NCBI RefSeq assembly: GCF_002207865.1
Contig: NZ_BDQM01000006.1
Location: 115,041-179,040, forward strand
Direction of reading: 5' to 3'
Length of the DNA stretch: 64,000 bases
DNA from: Colwellia marinimaniae
GTDB lineage: Bacteria; Pseudomonadota; Gammaproteobacteria; Enterobacterales; Alteromonadaceae
Shown piece by piece: positions 1 through 6,704 of this stretch. The translations under genes and the position numbers were made by a program. Within the stretch, counting starts at the first letter, position 1. Each line of letters begins with the position of its first letter. Below the pieces are notes generated by a model. It was not told the DNA's origin and ran no database searches. It was given only the letters and a program-made list of their open reading frames with translations.

Positions 1-39
1 CCCTAATACTTATTTGAACATAGGTATTAGGGGCTTTTG
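1..39 (+). terminator. Rho-independent terminator of a gene left of the window
   Basis: Nine-base arms CCCTAATAC (1-9) and GTATTAGGG (25-33) form a hairpin followed by a short CTTTT run on the plus strand. It would end a plus-strand gene lying outside the window. It may also act on the convergent DUF4399 gene, but the sequence left of base 1 is not visible. Confidence 0.6.
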
Positions 40-69
40 TATCTCTAACGGTTTTTACTTAAAGCTAGT

Positions 70-510
70 TTACTCAACAGTAATGGTTATCTTTTTAGAA
101 ACAACCGCGGGTTTATGAGGGATATGGTGATGGTCGCCTAAAATCAGCTGTAGCGTATGTTTGCCTTTAGGTAAAGTTAAAGTCGTTTGTGTTTGTCCGC
201 CACCGAAGTGTTTCACGTCACCACCCATAGGCATATCAAAGGCTGGCAGCGAGTCTTTATCGATTAATAAGTGATGATGACCGGTGTTTTTTTTCTCCAT
301 ACCCGCTGGCGCCACGCCCATATCTTTTAAACCAAATTTCACCGTAAAGGTAGCTGACACTGTGGCACCATCGCTTGGTGAAATAATATAAACATTAGCA
401 CTCGCCGGAGCAACAGATTGCGGCATACTACTAGCGTTAGCTAGTTCAGCGACTAATAGCGCAGGACTTAAAGCCAAAGTTAACAGTGATAATTGCACAA
501 GTTTTTTCAT
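70..510 (-). CDS. DUF4399-family periplasmic protein
   Basis: This is a 146-residue secreted protein of unknown role. Residues 1-26 form a signal peptide (MKKLVQLSLLTLALSPALL...ANA). The mature part has the DUF4399 pattern: an opening IISPSDGATVS strand, GHHHLLID near residues 77-84, a glycine-rich GGGQTQ turn, LPKGKHTLQLILGDHHH and a terminal KKITITV strand. The His clusters suggest metal binding, which is inference; the family has no established reaction. It is transcribed away from the metal-efflux operon on the other strand, and the two may share the 322-bp gap for their promoters. Confidence 0.8.
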   Translation of the reverse strand: MKKLVQLSLLTLALSPALLVAELANASSMPQSVAPASANVYIISPSDGATVSATFTVKFGLKDMGVAPAGMEKKNTGHHHLLIDKDSLPAFDMPMGGDVKHFGGGQTQTTLTLPKGKHTLQLILGDHHHIPHKPAVVSKKITITVE

Positions 511-595
511 AATATAATTCGCTTATTTAAAGTAAATAGTTTCAATTGATTATTTTAATTGATTTTTATAGGGTTGTGATAAAAATAGCGCTACT

Positions 596-698
596 CAATA
601 CACCAGTCAATAGTTATAACAATTTTATACAATTATCGGCCACTTGTGCGGAATTGTTTTTCCTAAGCACAGTAAGTTAACAAACTTAATGACAGTGG
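596..698 (-). repeat. Internally deleted copy of the dispersed ~160-bp MITE-like repeat
   Basis: Read on the minus strand, this stretch starts TATCCCACTGTCATTAAG and continues with TTTGT...TGTGCTTAGGAAAAA. It then jumps to a CCGCACAAGTGGC segment. Both parts match the start and end of the better copies at 32871-33028 and 27959-28119, while the middle (the AAATCAGGGCAAG region) is missing. It is an old, decayed copy lying between divergent genes. Confidence 0.5.
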
Positions 699-756
699 GA
701 TAAGCGGTAATAATGGCTATTATTAAAACGGGTAGATATTTTTCGTGGTAAAATAG

Positions 757-786
757 TTGTTATTATTTATACAGTTTTGCTAGAAT
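757..786 (+). promoter_or_regulatory. Candidate sigma-70 promoter of the metal-efflux operon
   Basis: TTGTTA (757-762) and TAGAAT (781-786) are separated by 18 bases, about 45 bases before the first gene. No metal-regulator operator was recognised with confidence. Confidence 0.4.
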
Positions 787-832
787 AAGCTGTTGCTAAA
801 CCGTCATTCTCCTTGTAGTGTGGATTTAATTT

Positions 833-1228
833 GTGCGTATCTTATGCTGTTATCTTGTTATTATCTTGATTGTCCTGCAATCGGTTAATGCGATCGCCGC
901 GATTAGTATTAGCCAGAATGACGCTCAGCAAAATTCGCATTTGACTGCTCATCAAAACTCTCATTCAAATAGCCACCAAGACAGTGATCACCATAGTGCA
1001 GCCGAGCTCTTAGCTTTTCAAATACAAGCACTTGATGGTAAATCAGTGCATAGCGATGCCGATCATCCTGATTGTCATACGAATCATTGTCATCACAGTA
1101 ACTTGCTCTACTTAGATTTTTCCTCGCCAGTGTATTTATCCAAGACTATTGATAAGCAAGTAAGCAATAAAACCGTACTATTTAACTCTTTACCACTCAG
1201 TCCAGACTCTCGCCCTCCCATCGTTTAA
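833..1228 (+). CDS. CzcI-like small His-rich periplasmic protein
   Basis: This 131-residue protein starts at GTG and has an N-terminal signal or anchor segment (RILCCYLVIILIVLQSVNAIA). The middle is rich in His, Ser and Asp (NSHLTAHQNSHSNSHQDSDHHS; later DHPDCHTNHCHH), and it ends in SRPPIV. Small His-rich exported proteins ending in an RPP motif commonly precede CzcB/CzcA-type efflux genes (the CzcI/DUF2946-like group). The role, probably metal binding or sensing in the periplasm, is inferred from position and composition. It is the first gene of an apparent three-gene operon. Confidence 0.65.
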   Translation: MRILCCYLVIILIVLQSVNAIAAISISQNDAQQNSHLTAHQNSHSNSHQDSDHHSAAELLAFQIQALDGKSVHSDADHPDCHTNHCHHSNLLYLDFSSPVYLSKTIDKQVSNKTVLFNSLPLSPDSRPPIV

Positions 1229-1321
1229 TTCTTATTTATCCCAGAGCGACTAAGCTCGCCCATTTTTTAATAAGACAGAGCAAGTGGTCAATTAAGCCAC
1301 TTGCCATTAAACGAGATTTAT

Positions 1322-2671
1322 ATGAATTTTTTCAAATCATTCAGCTTGCTGGCGGCTGTATTCTTGCCAGTAATTTCTCTGCAAGTGAGTGTGGCGCAAA
1401 CAAATAATAGTGATAAGCATGAAAATGAAGCGCAGTTACTCAGTTTTACCGCTACGCAAATGCAAATGGCCGACATTCAAGTGGCCCAATTAATCCCACA
1501 GTATATGGATAAGCGACTTTATGCCCCAGGAGAAGTGCAAGCTAACGGCTATACCAGTTATGTTGTCTCCCCTAGGGTAGAGTCAGTGATAGTGCGCCGT
1601 CATGCCATCTTGGGTGAGTATGTTGAAAAAGGTCAAGCGTTAGTGACTTTGTTTAGTGAAGAGGTTGCCCAAGCACAAGCACTTTATCGTATTTCATCGG
1701 CTGATTGGCAACGGGCTAAAAAAGTAGGTAACTCCGTGATCAGTGAAAGTCAGTTACTGTCTGCGGAAACTAATTATATTGCTGCCTTTAGCCGTTTAAA
1801 AGCTTATGGCTTATCAAAACAAGCAATTGACGCTATTACCAAAAACACTAGCTCTGCGCTAGGTGAGTACACCTTAAAAGCCGAGCGTTCTGGTACAGTA
1901 CTTTTGGATGATTTTCAGCAAGGTCAACGTGTTAGTGCTGGCGATACCATTATGGTACTCACCGATGAAAATGAACTTTGGGTTGAGGCTCGCCTTGCTG
2001 CCAATAATAGCGTGCCGCTAACGAAGGGCACTAAAGCCCAAGTTATTCTCTTAGCTAGTAAGCCGAGTGAAAATACTACTTATCAAGCTGAAGTCATTCA
2101 GCAAGCCCATACCATAGATCCCAAAACCCGTACTCGAATTGTGCGCTTGAAAGTAAAAAATACCAATCACCAATTACACCCGGGTTTGTTTGTTGATGTA
2201 TATTTCTCGCAGCTAAGCAAAAATCCTGTGCTTGTGGTACCTGAAAGCGCCTTACTAAGAGGCGCTGACGGTGATTGGTACCTATACCTAAAACAAGAGC
2301 ACAGTAAACAAGAGTACCTAAAACAAGAGCACAGTAAACAAGAAAATTCTCATCAAGGTGATCAACACCAACATGAAGAAGCTCTTGAGCATGGTGAAGC
2401 ACATGAGCAAGTGCTTTCCGTTAGTCTTAGCGGGGAACTTGTCCATGACGCTGTACTTGAACACCAACAAGAGCAGCAAGAGCCAACAACTTTTATCGCC
2501 CAAGAAGTCGAACTCGGTGCGGTATATCGAGTGTTTTCTGAAAAAACTCAGCAGTGGTTAAGCTGGCGCGAAATAACGGGTGTCGAAGCCAATAGTTATT
2601 TTGCCATCACAGGCGCGTTTTTTATTGCCTCACAAGGCGCTAAAAGCGGCTTTGATGCCCATAACCACTAA
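1322..2671 (+). CDS. RND heavy-metal efflux periplasmic adaptor (CzcB/CusB type)
   Basis: This 449-residue membrane-fusion protein would link the inner-membrane pump to an outer-membrane channel. A signal peptide (MNFFKSFSLLAAVFLPVISL) is followed by the barrel-sandwich hybrid domain (VRRHAILGEYVEKGQALVTL), a helical hairpin, the second half of the lipoyl-like domain (LKAERSGTVLLDDFQQGQRV) and beta-barrel segments. The ATG at 1322 is preferred to the in-frame TTG at 1301 because it begins the signal peptide and has a GAG-type ribosome site. Residues about 322-385 are a His/Glu/Gln-rich insertion that includes a perfect ten-residue duplication. The gene sits 18 bases before the pump gene. Confidence 0.88.
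   Translation: MNFFKSFSLLAAVFLPVISLQVSVAQTNNSDKHENEAQLLSFTATQMQMADIQVAQLIPQYMDKRLYAPGEVQANGYTSYVVSPRVESVIVRRHAILGEYVEKGQALVTLFSEEVAQAQALYRISSADWQRAKKVGNSVISESQLLSAETNYIAAFSRLKAYGLSKQAIDAITKNTSSALGEYTLKAERSGTVLLDDFQQGQRVSAGDTIMVLTDENELWVEARLAANNSVPLTKGTKAQVILLASKPSENTTYQAEVIQQAHTIDPKTRTRIVRLKVKNTNHQLHPGLFVDVYFSQLSKNPVLVVPESALLRGADGDWYLYLKQEHSKQEYLKQEHSKQENSHQGDQHQHEEALEHGEAHEQVLSVSLSGELVHDAVLEHQQEQQEPTTFIAQEVELGAVYRVFSEKTQQWLSWREITGVEANSYFAITGAFFIASQGAKSGFDAHNH
2285..2344 (+). repeat. Two-copy 30-bp in-frame tandem repeat in the adaptor gene
   Basis: Units 2285-2314 and 2315-2344 differ only at the last base (G versus A). Each encodes YLKQEHSKQE. It lies in the His/Glu-rich insertion, where length changes in steps of ten residues would keep the frame. 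Confidence 0.9.
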
Positions 2672-2688
2672 TTTTTTGGAGTTTTTTC

Positions 2689-5600
2689 ATGTTAAATCGT
2701 TTAATTGATTGGGCTATCAGCAATAAATTGCTGGTGGTCATTGCTTTATTCAGCCTTCTTATTAGCAGTGTCATGGTGCTGCCAAAACTTAACCTTGATG
2801 CGTTTCCCGATGTCACTAATGTGCAAGTGGTCATTAATACGGAAGCGCCGGGTCTAGCCGCGGAAGAAGTTGAGCAACTCATTACTTTTCCAATAGAAGC
2901 GGTAATGTATGCCTTACCTGATGTCGAACAAGTACGCTCTATTTCTAAAACTGGCTTGTCTAGCATAACGGTGGTTTTTAAAGACGCTACGGATATTTAT
3001 TTTGCTCGGCAGCTGGTTTTTGAACGCTTACAAGCCGCTAAGGAACTTATTCCCCAAGGTATTGGTACGCCTGAAATAGGACCAAACACCTCAGGTTTAG
3101 GGCAGATTTATCAGTATTTACTCACCACAGAAGAAGGTGTGGATATAGATATTATGGCGTTGCGCAGCTTAAATGATTGGTTGGTTAAGTTGATGTTAAT
3201 GCCTATTGATGGTGTTACTGAAGTGCTGTCCTTTGGCGGTGAAGTAAAACAATATCAGGTTAATATTGAGCCGAATAAACTATTAGCTTATCAGTTGAAT
3301 CAGCAACAAGTGATAGAGGCTATCGAAAATAACAACCAGAATGCTGGCGGTTGGTATCTAAATCGAGGCCAAGAGCAGTTAGTTATCAGAGGTATGGGTT
3401 GGTTAACCTCGGGAGAAAATACCTTAGAGGAAATTGCCCAAGTGCCAATTAAAACTATTGATGGCGTGGTCGTTACCGTTGGTGATGTCGCTACGGTGAG
3501 CATAGGCAGTGAAATTCGTCAAGGGGCGGTCACTATGTCTAGCCGTGATGCACAAGGACAAATTAAAAGTGCTGGTGAAGTAGTTACCGGTATTGTCTTA
3601 AAACGTATGGGCGCTAATACCAAAACCACTATAGATGGTATTAATGCTCGAGCGGTGATGATTAATCAAGCTTTACCTGAGGGGGTAAAATTTGTTGTGC
3701 TCTATGATCAAGCCGATTTAATCCAACAAGCAGTGACTACCGTTATTGATGCACTATTGTTGGCCTTTGTTTTGATAATCATTATTTTAGCGTTATTTCT
3801 GCTGAACTTATCAGCAACATTTTTGGTGCTGATTTCTATTCCTATTTCGATTGGCTTAGCGCTTATGGTGATGGTTTGGTTAGGCCTCTCAGCTAACCTA
3901 ATGTCATTAGGTGGCTTGGCGGTAGCCATAGGTATGCTGGTTGATGGCTCGGTAGTGATGGTTGAGAATATTTTCAAAAATTTGCATCTGGCCCAAAGTA
4001 AGGCTAAGCAGAAGTTAACTCCAGAGCAGATACAAAATACCATAAGCCAAGCTGCGCGGGCTGTCGTTCGTCCTATCTTCTTTGCTACCGCGATTATACT
4101 GGTGGTCTTTATGCCATTATTTAGCTTCGAAGGTGTTGAAGCTAAGCTATTTCAGCCCATGGCTATTAGTATAATGTTAGCTATGTTGGCGGCTTTAATG
4201 GTCGCCATTATTATTGTGCCAGCATTGGCGAGTATCTTATTTAAGCGTGGTATCAAAGTCAGGGAAAGCATGGTGTTAAAACCGCTGACTGCTTTATATC
4301 GGTTTAGCTTAACTAAAGCGCTGCTGTGGAAAAAAACAATTATTGGCTTCGCACTAACCTTGATGGTTGCGGCAATAGCACTGGTGCCACAATTGGGCAC
4401 TGAATTTGTCCCTGAACTCGAAGAGGGCACCATTAACTTACGGGTTACCTTAGCTCCTTCAGCCAGTTTAGCAACGGCATTAGCGGTTGCCCCTAAGTTA
4501 GAAAAAATTCTGCTTGGCTTTCCTGAAGTTACCTATGCGCTGAGTCGTATTGGCCGCCCAGAAATAGGCGGCGATCCAGAGCCGGTCAATAATATTGAAA
4601 TTTATTTGGGCCTAAAGCCGGTGGCTACATGGCAAAGTGCCAGTAACCGTAAAGAGCTGCAAGATAAAATGGCGGAAAAACTTGAGCAATTCCCAGGTTT
4701 ACTGTTTAATTTTTCACAACCGATAGCGACTCGTGTTGATGAATTACTCTCTGGGGTGAAAGCTCAACTGGCGATAAAGTTATTTGGCAATGATTTGGCG
4801 GTATTAGCTGAGAAGGGACAGCAAATCGTCCAGGCGGTACAAGGTGTTACTGGCACGAAAGATGTCGCCATGGAGCAAATTTCAGGGGAAGCACAGCTTG
4901 TTATTAAGCCTAAACGTCGACAATTATCTCGTTATGGTTTATCGGTTGCGGATGTGATGAATGTGGTCAGTGACGGTCTTGGTGGACGTGTGGCGGGGCA
5001 AATTATTAATGGTAATGAGCGCTATGATATCTATGTGCGTCTTGCTAGTGCATACCGACAAGATGTGGCGGCAATTAGTGACTTGCGTTTATTAGCACCT
5101 AGTGGTGCTTGGTTACGCTTAGCTGATATTGCTGACATAGCCATTGAATCTGGGCCACCACAAGTGCGTCGTGATGATGTACAAAGGCGTGTGGTTATTC
5201 AAGCTAATGTACAAGGCCGTGATATGGGCAGTGTGGTGGCTGACATTCGTCAAGCCATAGCGCAACAAGTAGAGCTACCTGGGGGATATAGTGTGCAAAT
5301 TGGTGGTCAATTTGAATCACAACAACGGGCGCAGAAACGCTTAATGTTGGTAGTACCGCTGTCATTAGCCTTGATTACCCTATTGCTTTATTTTGCCTTT
5401 AATTCGGTTGGCCAAGCCTTATTGATTCTACTTAACGTACCCTTAGCCACTATAGGTGGCATTGTTGCTTTATATTTATCAGGGCAATATTTGTCGGTGC
5501 CTAGTTCAGTGGGTTTTATTACCTTATTTGGTGTCGCCGTACTGAATGGTGTGGTCATGGTGGAAAGTATTAATGCTGAGATAAAATTATTACTGGCTAA

Positions 5601-5862
5601 AGGTCGTGCTACCGACACACAGATAAAGAGCGCAATATTTACGGGTGCATTAGCACGCTTACGCCCGGTATTAATGACCGCGCTAACCTCACTGTTAGGT
5701 TTATTACCTATGTTAATATCTACCGGAGTGGGTGCTGAAATACAAAAACCATTGGCTACGGTTATTGTTGGCGGCTTGGTCAGTGCGACCTTGTTAACTT
5801 TGTTTGTACTGCCGGTGCTTTACCAGAAATTCTCATTAGGAAAAATAAGCCAAGTTAACTAA
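2689..5862 (+). CDS. RND heavy-metal efflux pump, inner-membrane subunit (CzcA/CusA family)
   Basis: This 1057-residue proton-driven metal exporter has the usual family length. TM1 is at the N-terminus (LLVVIALFSLLISSVMVLPKL), followed by the periplasmic porter domain with APGLAAEEVEQLITFPIE, TM2-6 around residues 345-530, a second porter domain and TM7-12. The TM4 signature reads AVAIGMLVDGSVVMVEN. The VDG and VEN acidic residues are kept, but the first Asp of the classic CzcA DFG motif is Ala, as in CusA-type pumps. The metal therefore cannot be read from sequence. No CzcC-type outer-membrane gene is adjacent. Confidence 0.92.
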   Translation: MLNRLIDWAISNKLLVVIALFSLLISSVMVLPKLNLDAFPDVTNVQVVINTEAPGLAAEEVEQLITFPIEAVMYALPDVEQVRSISKTGLSSITVVFKDATDIYFARQLVFERLQAAKELIPQGIGTPEIGPNTSGLGQIYQYLLTTEEGVDIDIMALRSLNDWLVKLMLMPIDGVTEVLSFGGEVKQYQVNIEPNKLLAYQLNQQQVIEAIENNNQNAGGWYLNRGQEQLVIRGMGWLTSGENTLEEIAQVPIKTIDGVVVTVGDVATVSIGSEIRQGAVTMSSRDAQGQIKSAGEVVTGIVLKRMGANTKTTIDGINARAVMINQALPEGVKFVVLYDQADLIQQAVTTVIDALLLAFVLIIIILALFLLNLSATFLVLISIPISIGLALMVMVWLGLSANLMSLGGLAVAIGMLVDGSVVMVENIFKNLHLAQSKAKQKLTPEQIQNTISQAARAVVRPIFFATAIILVVFMPLFSFEGVEAKLFQPMAISIMLAMLAALMVAIIIVPALASILFKRGIKVRESMVLKPLTALYRFSLTKALLWKKTIIGFALTLMVAAIALVPQLGTEFVPELEEGTINLRVTLAPSASLATALAVAPKLEKILLGFPEVTYALSRIGRPEIGGDPEPVNNIEIYLGLKPVATWQSASNRKELQDKMAEKLEQFPGLLFNFSQPIATRVDELLSGVKAQLAIKLFGNDLAVLAEKGQQIVQAVQGVTGTKDVAMEQISGEAQLVIKPKRRQLSRYGLSVADVMNVVSDGLGGRVAGQIINGNERYDIYVRLASAYRQDVAAISDLRLLAPSGAWLRLADIADIAIESGPPQVRRDDVQRRVVIQANVQGRDMGSVVADIRQAIAQQVELPGGYSVQIGGQFESQQRAQKRLMLVVPLSLALITLLLYFAFNSVGQALLILLNVPLATIGGIVALYLSGQYLSVPSSVGFITLFGVAVLNGVVMVESINAEIKLLLAKGRATDTQIKSAIFTGALARLRPVLMTALTSLLGLLPMLISTGVGAEIQKPLATVIVGGLVSATLLTLFVLPVLYQKFSLGKISQVN

Positions 5863-5909
5863 AACCAAGTGAACAAAAAACACCAATAAGCATGTTTTTT
5901 AAGAAAATA

Positions 5910-5945
5910 AAAATGAAGAATATTTTCGTAAATATTCTTCATTTT
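5910..5945 (+). terminator. Perfect 16-bp inverted repeat after the efflux operon
   Basis: The arms at 5910-5925 and 5930-5945 are exact reverse complements around a TCGT loop, giving a 36-base hairpin about 50 bases after the pump stop codon. The right arm ends in TTTT but no long U-tract follows. A transcription terminator is the likeliest role. Confidence 0.6.
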
Positions 5946-6381
5946 CACCATAAATATATTTATTTTTTTGCAGAAAAAAGAAAATTTAACTGGTGGATCA
6001 CTTGCTAGCTACTGCCCTTACTCGCTTATGTTTTTTTGTTCTTTAAAAGTGTAACAACTCGGTAAAAAAAGTTTAAAAATGCGCTGGTAATCACGCCAAA
6101 TTCTGATAATCTCTTACCTCGTTATTTCCATCAGTTGTTTTTTTGTACAACTAAAAAATAACTTAATAACAAAACTATCCACATAGTATAAAAATAAATA
6201 ATCTGGCTATTAAGAGACGCTAGTACATGTGTTTATTTCAATTAAATCAAATTGTTATATTTATTTATTTTGATCTTTTTAGCGTAAATGTCTGGCTACT
6301 TTTTGTACTTGATCACAAGGTTATCCACAAGAGGATCCTTAAAGTAAACAATAAAGCCTAGCGATAAAGTGGAGCCAACGT
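5946..6381. promoter_or_regulatory. AT-rich polA upstream region with two DnaA boxes
   Basis: This is a gene-free, AT-rich stretch. It contains CTATCCACA near 6176 and the consensus DnaA box TTATCCACA near 6321, both in the same orientation. GATC sites occur at several points (for example near 6310 and 6334). DnaA-dependent control of polA has been described in E. coli, so a regulatory role is plausible. Nothing else was recognised here. Confidence 0.4.
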
Positions 6382-6645
6382 ATACCAATTCCATTAAGTT
6401 TTTTCCCATTCAGAGCTTGTCAGCGGTTTGAGAACAAATAGAATTTTTTTGTATATAGTCATTCTATATTAAGGAAATTCTGTGCAGTTATCTAATTGCT
6501 GACAAACTCCCAAAGGGCGAGTTTAAAAGGCTTACATGCAGCGTTATTGATTTTAACAAGGGAATAACCATTATCTTCAATCAATGCCTTGCCTCTAAGC
6601 CTTTTAACTCTCGCTGAATGTGAACAAACTTAATGGACTTGGTAT
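6382..6645. mobile_element. 264-bp MITE-like element upstream of polA
   Basis: Terminal inverted repeats ATACCAATTCCATTAAGTT (6382-6400) and its near reverse complement (6627-6645) match at 18 of 19 bases. The similarity extends further inwards (CCCATTCAG versus CACATTCAG). Internal inverted pairs (GAGCTTGTCAGC / GCTGACAAACTC; GCGAGTTTAAAAGGCTTA / its imperfect complement) give a nested two-hairpin layout. There is no coding capacity. It ends 59 bases before the polA start, so the polA promoter may lie in or across it. Confidence 0.65.
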
Positions 6646-6704
6646 TATGCTTTGTGGCATGCTTAGCCACCTTTAGCTTATTTTAGTCACTTCGCGTATT
6701 TTTT

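Noticed and set aside
2318..2561. Open frames overlapping the His-rich part of the efflux adaptor on both strands
   Set aside because: They are by-products of the repetitive, stop-poor CAA/GAG-rich coding sequence; no start signals or homology are visible.
5946..6381. Possible replication origin next to polA
   Set aside because: Only two DnaA-box-like sites, few GATC sites, no 13-mer array and no origin-associated genes (mnmG, mioC, dnaA) are visible; regulatory DnaA boxes explain it better.
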